The notes: generated by a model from the letters alone, not told the origin. A stretch of 64,000 nucleotides of DNA from Flavobacterium micromati (GCF_900129585.1 NZ_FQWF01000001.1:186001-250000), one strand, 5' to 3'. Numbered from the stretch's first letter, positions 35,595-44,584 are shown. Numbers and translations: made by a program.

Positions 35595-35773
35595 GGTAGA
35601 GATTTGTGATTTATGAAGCTAATTTATTGCTTTTTTTTCAATCTTTACCATACGATTACTCGTTCTTTTGAAGAATCGATTTCTTTTTTGTCATAAAATT
35701 AAGTTAACGGCATGTTGTGATTCTTGTTTTACAATGATTTCGGCTAAATTTAGGATCTTAATAATATACCTAA

Positions 35774-37921
35774 ATGAGAAAAAAATCCTTTTTCATTTTG
35801 TTAGTTGTGGGTAACATGCTAACAATTGAAGCGCAAGAGAAAAAAGAAACTACTACTATGAATCCATTTTTTCAGGCTTATGACACGCCTTTTCAAGTTC
35901 CACCTTTTAACAAAATTAAAAACGAACATTTTAAACCTGCTATTTTAGAGGGAATTAGCAAGCACGAAGCTGAAATTGCTGCTATTGCAAACAATACTCA
36001 AGCTCCTACTTTTGACAATACGATTCTTGCAATGGAGAATGCAGGGACGTTATTAAGTGATGTAAGTTCGGTTTTTTCTAATTTGAATTCGGCTAATACA
36101 AATAAAGAGATTCAAAACATTGCTAAAGAAGTAGCGCCAAATCTTTCTGCACACAGAGATAATATTTACTTGAATGAGAAATTATTTGCCAAAGTAAAAG
36201 CACTTTGGGATAAAAAAGGAAGCTTAGGTTTGAATTTGGAACAAGCAAAAATTTTAGATAACGCGTACAAAGACTTCGTGCGAAGTGGTGCTAATTTATC
36301 GAACGCAGATAAGGAGATATTGCGTAAAATAAATGGAACGCTCTCCCTTAACAGTTTGAAATATGGACAAAATATTTTGGCGGAGACCAATAAATATGAA
36401 TTGGTTATTAATGCCAAGAAAGATTTAGCAGGCTTGCCACAAGGTTTGATCGAAGCCGCTGCCGCTGATGCTAAGGCAAAAGGCAAAGAGGGGAAATGGG
36501 TATTTACACTTTCTAATTCTAGCGTTATGCCATTTTTGCAGTACAGTTCTAAAAGGGCGTTGCGCCAACAAATTTGGGATGCATACCAAACAAGAGGTAA
36601 CCACGATGATGCTTTTTATAACAAACAAAATGTAATAGAACTAGCCAATCTTCGCGGGCAAAAAGCGCGCTTGCTAGGGTATACTTCACATTCTACGTAT
36701 GTGTTAGAAGAATCAATGGCCAAGACACCGCAAAATGTGAACAAATTATTGAATGATTTATGGAAACCAGCTTTAGAAATTGCTAAAACGGAGGCCGCTG
36801 ATATCCAAAAAATGATGGCAAAGGATGGTATAAAAGGTGCAGTTCAACCTTATGACTGGCGTTATTACACCGAGAAAATTAGAAAGCAACGTTTTGATCT
36901 TGACGAAGAAGAATTAAAACCTTATTTCAGTTTAGACAATGTGAGAAAAGGAGTTTTTCAGGTAACTGAAAACTTATATGGAATCAAAATCAACGAATTA
37001 ACAAATGTTCCAAAATACCATGAAGACGCTACAGTTTGGGAAGTAACCGAAAAAGACGGTACGCATCTTGGTGTTATGTATATGGATTTTCACCCTCGTG
37101 AGTCTAAGCGTGGTGGCGCATGGATGACCTCGTACAGAAGTCAGAAAACAGTTGATGGCAAACGAATTGCTCCAGTTGTTTCTATCGTTTGTAATTTTAC
37201 GAAACCTTCCGCTAATGTACCAGCACTTTTAACTTTTGACGAAGTGACGACTTACTTCCATGAGTTTGGACATGCCTTACACGGCTTGTTGTCTAATGTA
37301 ACCTATAGAAGTTTAGCAGGAACAAGTGTTCCTAGAGACTTTGTTGAGCTTCCTTCTCAAATTATGGAGAATTGGGCTGCTGAACCTGAGGTATTAAAAC
37401 TGTATGCTAAGCATTATAAAACAGGAGAAGTTATCCCTGAAGCGCTAGTGAATAAATTGAAAAAGGCTGGTACTTTTGATCAAGGTTTTACAACCACAGA
37501 ATATCTTGCAGCTTCATTTTTAGATTTAGAATACCATTCTCAAACCAAGGATATCACGGTTGACGCAAACACTTTTGAAAAGGCAGCAATGAAAAAGATT
37601 GGTTTGATTGAATCTATCATTCCTCGATACCGCAGCACCTACTTCAGTCATATTTTTTCAGGTGGTTACTCTTCTGGATACTACAGTTATATCTGGTCTG
37701 GCGTTTTAGACACAGATGCTTTTGAAGCGTTCAAAACAACAAGTTTATTCAATCCAGAAAAAGCAAAATTGTTTCGTGAAAACGTGTTAGAGAAAGGTGG
37801 AACCGAGGATCCTATGGTTTTATACAAACGTTTCCGTGGTGCTGAACCAAGTATCGAACCATTGTTAAGAAAACGTGGCTTAGATAAAAAGGAAGAATCG
37901 CTCAAAAAACTAAAAGGATAG
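35774..37921 (+). CDS. M3 family peptidyl-dipeptidase / oligopeptidase
   Basis: This 715-aa zinc metallopeptidase has the M3 active-site motif TYFHEFGHALHGLL with downstream Glu (ELPSQIMENWA) and the family sequence SGYYSYIWSGVLDTDAFEAF. A signal peptide (MLTIEAQ) points to the periplasm. It is close to the E. coli Dcp group, which removes C-terminal dipeptides. It is followed by a strong terminator. Confidence 0.94.
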   Translation: MRKKSFFILLVVGNMLTIEAQEKKETTTMNPFFQAYDTPFQVPPFNKIKNEHFKPAILEGISKHEAEIAAIANNTQAPTFDNTILAMENAGTLLSDVSSVFSNLNSANTNKEIQNIAKEVAPNLSAHRDNIYLNEKLFAKVKALWDKKGSLGLNLEQAKILDNAYKDFVRSGANLSNADKEILRKINGTLSLNSLKYGQNILAETNKYELVINAKKDLAGLPQGLIEAAAADAKAKGKEGKWVFTLSNSSVMPFLQYSSKRALRQQIWDAYQTRGNHDDAFYNKQNVIELANLRGQKARLLGYTSHSTYVLEESMAKTPQNVNKLLNDLWKPALEIAKTEAADIQKMMAKDGIKGAVQPYDWRYYTEKIRKQRFDLDEEELKPYFSLDNVRKGVFQVTENLYGIKINELTNVPKYHEDATVWEVTEKDGTHLGVMYMDFHPRESKRGGAWMTSYRSQKTVDGKRIAPVVSIVCNFTKPSANVPALLTFDEVTTYFHEFGHALHGLLSNVTYRSLAGTSVPRDFVELPSQIMENWAAEPEVLKLYAKHYKTGEVIPEALVNKLKKAGTFDQGFTTTEYLAASFLDLEYHSQTKDITVDANTFEKAAMKKIGLIESIIPRYRSTYFSHIFSGGYSSGYYSYIWSGVLDTDAFEAFKTTSLFNPEKAKLFRENVLEKGGTEDPMVLYKRFRGAEPSIEPLLRKRGLDKKEESLKKLKG

Positions 37922-37941
37922 ATTCTACCGCATAAAAAAAG

Positions 37942-37979
37942 AAACCCTAGAACAATTGATAATCGTTCTAGGGTTTTTT
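37942..37979. terminator. Terminator between M3 peptidase and NTF2-like genes
   Basis: AAACCCTAGAAC and GTTCTAGGGTTT form a 12-bp stem followed by a T-run on the plus strand. An A-run on the other side lets it serve the convergent gene too. Confidence 0.85.
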
Positions 37980-37999
37980 CATTGCAATTAAAAGTGTTT

Positions 38000-38362
38000 T
38001 TATCCGTGGTACACTCTAGAAGCAATAATTTTATCTTCTCTGATGTCTAAAACTTCGGCAATTTGCTTATCGTCTTCGCCTTCCGCAGATCTCGTATATT
38101 CCACAAACACACGATCTCCATTAGCTGTAACCGATTTTACTTTGTAGTTCAAGCTTGGTAAACGCTCAAAAGCCTCTTGCCACCATTCTCGTAATGCTTG
38201 TTTGCCAGTGATAAAGCCGTTTGTTGTGGGTTTTAATGATTTTAGTTTCGGACTAAAATGCACAACGTCTTCGTCGTATAAAGACAACAGTTTTTCTATT
38301 TCTTTGTTGTTGAAAGTATCAAACCACTTGAAAGCAATTGATTGTAATTTTTCGGGAGTCAT
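38000..38362 (-). CDS. NTF2-like (SnoaL-type) protein
   Basis: This 120-aa single-domain protein has the NTF2/SnoaL pattern (WFDTFNNKEIEKLLSLYDEDVVHFSP ... LREWWQEAFERLP ... VLDIREDKIIASRVYHG). The fold is used both by small enzymes and by binding proteins, so no activity can be assigned. It lies downstream of the pseudouridine synthase, separated from it by a terminator. Confidence 0.85.
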   Translation of the reverse strand: MTPEKLQSIAFKWFDTFNNKEIEKLLSLYDEDVVHFSPKLKSLKPTTNGFITGKQALREWWQEAFERLPSLNYKVKSVTANGDRVFVEYTRSAEGEDDKQIAEVLDIREDKIIASRVYHG

Positions 38363-38385
38363 GTAATTTTTGGTTTGATTTAAAA

Positions 38386-38420
38386 TAAAAATCCCATTCC
38401 GTAGAAACGGATGGGATTTC
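38386..38420 (-). terminator. Terminator after the pseudouridine synthase gene
   Basis: AAATCCCATTCCGT and ACGGATGGGATTT pair with one bulge. On the minus strand the stem runs into TTTTTATTTTA. Confidence 0.75.
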
Positions 38421-38443
38421 GTTTTATTATTATAAAGTTCGTT

Positions 38444-39352
38444 TTAAACGTTCTTCAAATTTATAATTTCTTGTTCAGTAAGTAATCTCCACGTTCCACG
38501 AGGTAAATTCTTTTTGGTTAAACCAGCAAAAGCAACTCGGTCAATTCTCAATACATCGTAACTAAAATGCTCAAAAATAGAACGAACTACCTTAACATTG
38601 GCAGATCTTAATTGCAGTCCGATTTCACTTTTTGCTTCTCCGTCAATATAACTTACATCTTCAACAAAAACACGGTGTCCGTCAAGAGTTAACCCTTTAT
38701 TTATTTTTTCCAAGTCCTCAAATTTCAAATTTTTATCTAACGAGACTTGGTAGATCTTTGATGATTTCTGACTCGGTAAAGTAAACTTCCGAATCATATC
38801 GGTATCATTTGTAAACAATAACAATCCAGTTGTATTCTTGTCCATTCTTCCTACTGCGCCAATTTTTGCTGTAGTAGAGCCTCTAACTAATTCCAATACA
38901 TTACGATATTCCTGACCTTCGTCCATCGCAGTTGTAAAGTTTTTTGGTTTGTTTAGTAAGATGTATACTTTTTTCTCTGGTGTAAGTGTAGATCCGTCAA
39001 AATTCACTACATCGCCGGGTTTTACCATATATCCCATTTCGGTAACGGGAATTCCGTTTACTTTTACAGTTCCTGACTGAATATAAATATCGGCATCACG
39101 ACGCGAACAAGCACCGGAGTTAGCTATGTATTTGTTTAAACGAATTTCGTCTTTTACTTTTGGTCTTTTAGCCGCTTGGTTTGGCTTTTTCTCTACTTTA
39201 TCAGTAACAACCTCTGCAACTTTAGTATTAATTTTTACTTTTTTTGGCCCTTGTGCCCGTTTTTGCATCGCAGGTTTTGGCTTGTTAGAACTTGGTCTTG
39301 AACTATTTGTCCTAGCACCACTTCCTTTATTGTTGCCTTGCTTATCATTCAT
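38444..39352 (-). CDS. rRNA pseudouridine synthase (RsuA/RluB family)
   Basis: The product (about 302 aa) starts with a low-complexity, basic Ser/Lys/Pro-rich extension of about 80 residues. An S4 RNA-binding domain (IRLNKYIANSGACSRRDAD) and the catalytic domain with the active-site Asp in GRMDKNTTGLLLFTND follow. It isomerises a specific uridine in ribosomal RNA. The frame begins at 39373, but a consensus promoter covers 39371-39401, so ATG at 39352 is the supported start. Confidence 0.93.
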   Translation of the reverse strand: MNDKQGNNKGSGARTNSSRPSSNKPKPAMQKRAQGPKKVKINTKVAEVVTDKVEKKPNQAAKRPKVKDEIRLNKYIANSGACSRRDADIYIQSGTVKVNGIPVTEMGYMVKPGDVVNFDGSTLTPEKKVYILLNKPKNFTTAMDEGQEYRNVLELVRGSTTAKIGAVGRMDKNTTGLLLFTNDTDMIRKFTLPSQKSSKIYQVSLDKNLKFEDLEKINKGLTLDGHRVFVEDVSYIDGEAKSEIGLQLRSANVKVVRSIFEHFSYDVLRIDRVAFAGLTKKNLPRGTWRLLTEQEIINLKNV

Positions 39353-39370
39353 AATATTCCTTAATTTGCG

Positions 39371-39401
39371 CAAAGGTACTATTTATATAATTGATAATCA
39401 A
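39371..39401 (-). promoter_or_regulatory. Promoter of the pseudouridine synthase gene
   Basis: On the minus strand TTG (39401-39399), 20 nt, then TACCTTTG (39378-39371): a full Bacteroidota consensus promoter. It decides the start codon of the downstream gene and shows that this gene is transcribed separately from the prenyltransferase behind it. Confidence 0.75.
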
Positions 39402-39499
39402 TAAGTGAGCGTCATAAAACGGTAAATGCTTAACTAATAAGTATATTTATTGATTAGGTTCTTTTTTTTGGAGCTTTTTACGTCGTCAATTCGCTGCGC

Positions 39500-39540
39500 T
39501 CGGGTCCCACTCCCGAAGCTTCGGGACAATCAGGGCTAGC
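39500..39540 (-). repeat. Partial copy of the structured interspersed repeat
   Basis: On the minus strand it reads GCTAGCCCTGATTGTCCCG followed by the CCCGAAGCTTCGGG palindrome, matching the first third of copy A at 25390. It then ends without the long stem or the AAAAGATACAG block. The gap 39374-39608 holds nothing else beyond the promoter. Confidence 0.65.
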
Positions 39541-39608
39541 AATACAGTGCTATAATCAACTTTCTGTAAAGAGAAATATTAGTTCATATTACCGTTGTTT
39601 ATAACTCA

Positions 39609-40562
39609 TCAAATCATCAATAACAATCGTTTTCCATGCCACAATACCGCTGGATTGATTAATACGATACAAAACACGCCTGAAACAATTAAAAATTTCA
39701 AAACATTGTGCAATAATAAAAATTGTTCTTTGCTATTGGATTTCCACAAGTAAAGCAAGAAGAAAATCAGGATTATCAAGCAGGAGTAAAAATAAATATT
39801 CATTAATCCTACGTCTGAAATTTCAATTATAACATAAACGGGAACGATAATCAAAATAGTCAAAACAGTAATAATTTGCTTCGAAACTGTTTCTCCGTAT
39901 ACTATCGGAATGGTTTTATAATCGTTTGCTAAGTCGCCCTTTAAGTTCTCTAAGTCTTTTATCATTTCACGCACTAGAAGTAGCAAAAATAAGAAAGAAG
40001 CGTGAGCAAATATTGCGGCAAGTTGTGTTTTATAATTCTCAATATCTTCAAATGGAATCCGAGTGTAAAAGTAAAGTAATACAGCAAAAAACGGAAGAAT
40101 CGCAAGTAAGGCGGCGGTTAAATTACCTATTACAGGATATTTTTTTATTTTATGAGAGTAGAACCAAATGAAAAATATATAAGCTGAAAAGAATAAAAAT
40201 ACACGCCAAGACACAAAAAGTGCCATTAATGAAACTATGAAATTAAGCGTGAAATAAACATTTAATTTGGTTTTTTGACTTATCAACCGATCTAGCATCG
40301 ACTTTTGCGGCCGATTAATTAAATCTTTTTGAGAATCGTAAAAATTATTAATGATGTATCCGGAGGCAATTGTTAAAGAGGAAGCAAAAACTAAAATAAA
40401 TAAATTAAAATCTAGTAAAACCTCAAGTGCTCTTTTTTCTGGTGCCAAAATAAAAATAGAGGATAAATATAAAGCCAGAATAATTACAGGGATATTGTAG
40501 CCTCGAACTACAGAGAACAAACTTGCAATTTTCATTAAGAGAAGTTTCTGCTTTCTGTTCAT
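39609..40562 (-). CDS. UbiA-family geranylgeranylglycerol-phosphate geranylgeranyltransferase-like protein
   Basis: This 317-aa integral membrane prenyltransferase has about eight or nine helices. It carries the two Asp-rich motifs of the UbiA family (IINNFYDSQKDLINRP and DLENLKGDLANDYKTIP). The sequence and the setting beside mevalonate genes fit the DGGGP-synthase branch, which in archaea adds the second prenyl chain to glycerol phosphate. A GGGP-synthase homologue is encoded at 23334-24128. The actual lipid acceptor in this organism is unknown. Confidence 0.88.
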   Translation of the reverse strand: MNRKQKLLLMKIASLFSVVRGYNIPVIILALYLSSIFILAPEKRALEVLLDFNLFILVFASSLTIASGYIINNFYDSQKDLINRPQKSMLDRLISQKTKLNVYFTLNFIVSLMALFVSWRVFLFFSAYIFFIWFYSHKIKKYPVIGNLTAALLAILPFFAVLLYFYTRIPFEDIENYKTQLAAIFAHASFLFLLLLVREMIKDLENLKGDLANDYKTIPIVYGETVSKQIITVLTILIIVPVYVIIEISDVGLMNIYFYSCLIILIFFLLYLWKSNSKEQFLLLHNVLKFLIVSGVFCIVLINPAVLWHGKRLLLMI

Positions 40563-40574
40563 TGAAACATCTTT

Positions 40575-40605
40575 TTAGCCACAAAGCCACAAAGTCGCTA
40601 AGTTT
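40575..40605. repeat. CACAAAGTCGCTAAG-type dispersed repeat
   Basis: AGCCACAAAGCCACAAAG followed by TCGCTAAGTTTTTT, related to the tandem repeats at 24519-24722. It lies between the prenyltransferase and mevalonate kinase genes. Confidence 0.5.
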
Positions 40606-40686
40606 TTTATTTATTAGTTTTTAAAATACTATCGTTTTTGAAATCTATTTTTGTCCTCTGGGACGATAAAAAAACAGCAACAAATT

Positions 40687-41625
40687 TTAAAACTGATATA
40701 CCACCTCGAGTTTATAATCAGATAGAGAAGCTTTTGCTCTTTCTAAATCTTCAGTAAAACCTAGAATATATCCTCCTCCGCCAGAGCCACATAATTTTAA
40801 ATAATAATCGTTGCTATCAATTCCTTGTTGCCAAATCCCGTGAAATTGTTCTGGAATCATAGGTTTGAAGTTATTCAAAACTACTTTAGATAGTTTCTTA
40901 GTATTCATAAACAATGATTTCATATCTCCGCCGAGGAAATTTTCAACGCAAGCATCAGTATATTTAACAAATTGATTTTTTAACATAGCACGAAAACCTT
41001 TGTCTTTTAAGTTTTCCATAAATATATTTACCATTGGTGCAGTTTCGCCCACAATCCCTGAATCTAGCAAGAATACAGCGCCTTTTCCATCAAAACTTTG
41101 TGTTGGAATTCCTGTTGCTTCAATATTATCTTTAGAATTAATCAAGATTGGAATACTCAAATAACTATTTAATGGATCTAAACCTGAACTTTTTCCGTGG
41201 AAAAAACTTTCCATTTGGGAAAATATATTTTTTAACTGCAATAATTTTTCACGTGTTAAATTTTCTAAAACCGTGATTTTATTGTGCGCGTATTTATCAT
41301 AAATAGCAGCCACAAGTGCGCCACTACTTCCTACTCCATAACCTTGCGGAATGCTAGAATCAAAGTACATTCCTGTATCAACATCTTCTTTTAATAGTGC
41401 TAAATCAAAAGTAACTAATTTTGGTTGCTCGTTTTGTAACGTTTCTAAATAAGTTACAAATCGTTTCAGGTGGCCGTTAGATTTAATAGCTTCGTCAGAA
41501 GGATTTTCATCTCTTTTCAAAGCACCATTATAAAAATTGTAAGGAATTGAAAGCCCTTTTGAGTCACGAATGATTCCGTATTCTCCAAAGAGTAATATTT
41601 TTGAGTAAAATAAAGGTCCTTTCAT
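40687..41625 (-). CDS. Mevalonate kinase (GHMP family)
   Basis: This 312-aa GHMP kinase has the substrate-binding KILLFGEYGII, the ATP-binding PQGYGVGSSGALVAAIY and the C-terminal LCGSGGGGYILGF motifs, plus ESFFHGKSSGLDP typical of mevalonate kinases. It phosphorylates mevalonate on the way to isopentenyl diphosphate. It sits between diphosphomevalonate decarboxylase and the UbiA prenyltransferase on the same strand, with a small antitoxin-like gene inserted. Confidence 0.9.
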   Translation of the reverse strand: MKGPLFYSKILLFGEYGIIRDSKGLSIPYNFYNGALKRDENPSDEAIKSNGHLKRFVTYLETLQNEQPKLVTFDLALLKEDVDTGMYFDSSIPQGYGVGSSGALVAAIYDKYAHNKITVLENLTREKLLQLKNIFSQMESFFHGKSSGLDPLNSYLSIPILINSKDNIEATGIPTQSFDGKGAVFLLDSGIVGETAPMVNIFMENLKDKGFRAMLKNQFVKYTDACVENFLGGDMKSLFMNTKKLSKVVLNNFKPMIPEQFHGIWQQGIDSNDYYLKLCGSGGGGYILGFTEDLERAKASLSDYKLEVVYQF

Positions 41626-41670
41626 ATTGTGTTGTAAATTATCAATTTGGGGTTGGTAATTGCATTTTTT

Positions 41671-41865
41671 CTATAATTCTACTTGGTCACCACGATTTGC
41701 TTCGTGAATCCTAAGCTCTATTGTTTCTTGTTCTTCTGCTGATAATTGCATCCAAACTTCTTTTTTCTGTGAATTAAAAATCTTTTTCACAGCTTCGATT
41801 ACTGCTTTATCGTCAGTTTCTACTAACAATTTGATTAGTTCTAACTTTTCTAATTGAAGATCCAT
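41671..41865 (-). CDS. Solitary RelB-type antitoxin-like small protein
   Basis: This 64-aa, mostly helical, acidic protein (MDLQLEKLELIKLLVETDD ... EEQETIELRIHEANRGDQ) resembles the addiction-module antitoxins that in Bacteroidota precede RelE/ParE toxins. No toxin frame adjoins it: the genes on both sides are mevalonate-pathway enzymes on the same strand (gaps of 45 and 41 nt). It may be an orphan antitoxin or a reassigned regulator. Confidence 0.6.
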   Translation of the reverse strand: MDLQLEKLELIKLLVETDDKAVIEAVKKIFNSQKKEVWMQLSAEEQETIELRIHEANRGDQVEL

Positions 41866-41906
41866 AATTTCAGCTCTTTAAAAAACTAAAGGTAACTAAA
41901 AATAAA

Positions 41907-43031
41907 TTAAATCAACACAGCACCATCTCCAACTTGGTCACAAAGATAATGACCATTTTGGCAATAGCCAACTAATTCGTCCTTAATAAATTGCAATACG
42001 TTCTCTTTATCGCTATTTGGATACAATACATGCACATTTGCACCAGCATCAAGTGTAAAACAGACAGGAATTTTAGTCTCATTTCTGAAGTGCCAAATAG
42101 CATTTATAATTTCTAATGTGTTAGGTTTCATTAGTATAAAATACGGCATTGATGTCATCATCATCGCGTGTAACGTCAAAGCTTCACTTTCTACAATTTC
42201 AATAAACTCGGGTAAGTTTCCAGTTTCAAAAACGGCAATCAATTTGTCTAAATTTTCATGCGCTTGAGCAAATCGCCTTTCGGCAAAAGGATGGTCGTGC
42301 ATTAAATCATGGCCTATTGTGCTAGAAACTTGTTTCTCGCCTTTATCAACAAGCAAAATAGTGTCTTGAAAATCGATAAAATTCTCGTGAATAGTATTTG
42401 TAAATTCCACTCCAAATAAATCCGAACTTCCAGTAATATTTTGATGTTTCCCCCAAACTACAACTTGACCTTTCACGCTTCGGCAAGCGCTTCCAGAACC
42501 TAAACGTGCGAGCAATGAAGCTTTTTGGTAAAAATACTCCTCAGTCATATCAGGATTTAATACTTTTTCCAAGCTCATTAAATTCATTGCCAGAGCTGCC
42601 ATTCCTGATGCCGAAGAGGCAATTCCTGAACTATGCGGAAACGTATTTTGTGTGTCAATCGTAAAATGATAGTCTTTCAAAAAAGGCAAATAGACTTCAA
42701 CCCGTTCAAAAAACTTCTGGATTTTTGGTTTAAAGTCTTCTTTAGGTTGTCCTTCAAAAAGTAGGTCGAATGAAATAGAATCTGCTGTCTCATTGAGCTT
42801 GCTTGCACTTAGCGAAGTCGAAGTATCGATATTTTTTTTGGCGAAAGCCAATTTAGTTATCGTTTTACAATTATCCAATGTAAAACTAACCGAGGGATTC
42901 GCAGGAATTTGGTTTTCTTTTTTCCCCCAATATTTTACAAGTGCGATGTTACTAGGTGCGCTCCACTGAAAATTACCTTGTTCAACAGAATGTGAATATT
43001 TAGACGGAATAAAATCGTTTACTGAAATCAT
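41907..43031 (-). CDS. mvaD: Diphosphomevalonate decarboxylase
   Basis: This 374-aa GHMP-family enzyme makes isopentenyl diphosphate by ATP-dependent decarboxylation. Family motifs are SAPSNIALVKYWGKK, NPSVSFTLDN, the ATP loop FPHSSGIASSASGMAAL, and TLDAGANVHVLY. It is the first gene of the minus-strand cluster, with a -7 box directly upstream, and leads into mevalonate kinase. Confidence 0.95.
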   Translation of the reverse strand: MISVNDFIPSKYSHSVEQGNFQWSAPSNIALVKYWGKKENQIPANPSVSFTLDNCKTITKLAFAKKNIDTSTSLSASKLNETADSISFDLLFEGQPKEDFKPKIQKFFERVEVYLPFLKDYHFTIDTQNTFPHSSGIASSASGMAALAMNLMSLEKVLNPDMTEEYFYQKASLLARLGSGSACRSVKGQVVVWGKHQNITGSSDLFGVEFTNTIHENFIDFQDTILLVDKGEKQVSSTIGHDLMHDHPFAERRFAQAHENLDKLIAVFETGNLPEFIEIVESEALTLHAMMMTSMPYFILMKPNTLEIINAIWHFRNETKIPVCFTLDAGANVHVLYPNSDKENVLQFIKDELVGYCQNGHYLCDQVGDGAVLI

Positions 43032-43047
43032 GAATTGAAAATTTACG

Positions 43048-43055
43048 CAAAGATA
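43048..43055 (-). promoter_or_regulatory. -7 box for the mevalonate cluster
   Basis: On the minus strand TATCTTTG matches TAnnTTTG, 16 nt before the decarboxylase start. There is no clear -33 TTG. Confidence 0.5.
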
Positions 43056-43112
43056 CTTTTTTTGGCGTATTTGTTTATCCGTTTATATGACTATTCGTTC
43101 GAAAGATTTGAG

Positions 43113-43120
43113 TAAATTTG
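43113..43120 (+). promoter_or_regulatory. -7 box for tspO
   Basis: TAAATTTG matches TAnnTTTG and lies 23 nt before ATG 43144 but inside the longer reading frame from 43087, so it supports the shorter start. No -33 TTG is clear. Confidence 0.45.
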
Positions 43121-43143
43121 GCTCGTATTATAAAATTATTAAA

Positions 43144-43626
43144 ATGAATAAAGTCACCCGAATATTAGCTGTTGTTGTTACTTGTCTTGTAATTGGTTAT
43201 TTTTCAGGAATGGTAACCCGTTCTGCTATTACAACTTGGTATCCTACTTTAATTAAACCAAGTTTTAATCCGCCTAATTGGATTTTTGCGCCAGTTTGGA
43301 CAACTCTTTATGTGATGATGGGCGTTGCCGCGGGATTGGTTTGGAACCGAATAGAGGAAGAGCGGGAAGCAGTCAAAAAAGCGCTTATTTTCTTTGCAAT
43401 ACAGTTGGCCTTAAATGCATTGTGGTCGTATTTATTCTTTGGATTACGAAACCCATTGTTAGCTGGATTAGAAATTATAGTGTTGTGGCTAATGATTTTT
43501 GAAACGTACATTCAGTTTTCTAAAATCAACAAAATTGCGGGTTATTTATTCATTCCTTACATCGCTTGGGTAAGTTTTGCTGCGGTATTGAATGGAAGTA
43601 TCTGGTGGTTGAACCGAGCCCCCTAA
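43144..43626 (+). CDS. tspO: TspO/MBR family membrane protein
   Basis: This five-helix membrane protein of about 160 aa has the TspO patterns (KPSFNPPNWIFAPVWTTLYVMMGVAA, positions of about 38-63; LNALWSYLFFGLRNPLLAG; PYIAWVSFAAVLN). TspO binds porphyrins and related ligands. ATG 43144 gives the normal N-terminus. The final codons and stop (NRAP-stop) are contributed by the C-rich repeat at 43615-43642. Confidence 0.93.
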   Translation: MNKVTRILAVVVTCLVIGYFSGMVTRSAITTWYPTLIKPSFNPPNWIFAPVWTTLYVMMGVAAGLVWNRIEEEREAVKKALIFFAIQLALNALWSYLFFGLRNPLLAGLEIIVLWLMIFETYIQFSKINKIAGYLFIPYIAWVSFAAVLNGSIWWLNRAP

Positions 43627-43642
43627 CCCCCAAAGGGGGAAC
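43615..43642. repeat. C-rich palindromic repeat overlapping the tspO stop codon
   Basis: CCCCCTAACCCCCAAAGGGGG forms CCCCC/GGGGG pairing. It begins inside the last codons of tspO and supplies its TAA. The same type of sequence is common in Bacteroidota intergenic DNA, and a related stretch ends tag at about 10441-10470. Confidence 0.6.
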
Positions 43643-43670
43643 TAAAGTTGCTATTATTTAAATTAAATTT

Positions 43671-44408
43671 CTATAACTTTTTAAATTCAATATTTTTTTT
43701 TGATAAAAAATCCATCACTGATAGAACATTTGCGTTTTCTGCAATCAATTTTGATTCGGGATCTGCATCACAAAATTGAAGAAAGAGATCAATTTGTTCC
43801 CGTTTTAAATGTAACGTTTCAAGATAAAATTTTTTGTCGCAACTGCTTTTTGCTAAAGATGTGAAATCAATTAGAATAACTTCTTTTTTAGCGGCTTCTT
43901 TTTCTTTAATGAATAATCCTAAAATCTTACCGCCAATTCGCATTATGTCCATTCCGTTTTCAATTCTTCCTGTGTAAACGCCGAGGACTTTTGGCGTGCT
44001 TGCGGCTTTATCTAATGCCATTTTATCTAGTTTTCCTTCTTCCCATTTTGCATCTTTACTCAGTTTGATAGAAGGTATTTTTGTAACTATCACCTCGTTT
44101 AATTCTTCAGGTTTCAAGTTTAGATAAATAATCAAATTATTGGTTTCAATAGTTTTTTGATTAATTATGATTTTTGTGATGTCATGATTGTTAGAAATAA
44201 AAATGAGTTCGTCGCCAATTTTTGCATAAATAGAAAAAGCTCCTAATTTATCTGTGAGTACAACATGTTTTGAGTTGAAATTGGCAATTTCAACTTTATT
44301 AAGCGACAATTGTTCGCATAAAACGGTACCATTTATTAATTGCTCTGTTTGTGAGCAAGTTGTTTGAATTACGATAAAGAATAAGAATACGAGTAATTTT
44401 ACTTTCAT
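43671..44408 (-). CDS. Secreted protein with carboxypeptidase-regulatory-like domain
   Basis: The 245-aa product has a signal sequence (IQTTCSQ) and then a carboxypeptidase-D-regulatory-like beta-sandwich (INGTVLCEQLSLNKVEIANFNS ... GAFSIYAKIGDELIFISNNH), as at the start of many TonB receptors, but without plug or barrel. The C-terminal 120 residues are unrecognised. It is monocistronic. The function is unknown. Confidence 0.75.
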   Translation of the reverse strand: MKVKLLVFLFFIVIQTTCSQTEQLINGTVLCEQLSLNKVEIANFNSKHVVLTDKLGAFSIYAKIGDELIFISNNHDITKIIINQKTIETNNLIIYLNLKPEELNEVIVTKIPSIKLSKDAKWEEGKLDKMALDKAASTPKVLGVYTGRIENGMDIMRIGGKILGLFIKEKEAAKKEVILIDFTSLAKSSCDKKFYLETLHLKREQIDLFLQFCDADPESKLIAENANVLSVMDFLSKKNIEFKKL

Positions 44409-44584
44409 GTAAGTGTAATTAATTGAAAGTAAATGTATTGTTACGGTCTAAACAAATATTTAATAAATACTTAAATTCTCGTTAATTTTGGATTAATTTT
44501 TGCCAGATTTTTTAATAATAAAATTTTTAATCCTTTGCAAAAATTTAATTTTGATCTTTTTAATGATTGGTTCTGGGTTTGAAC

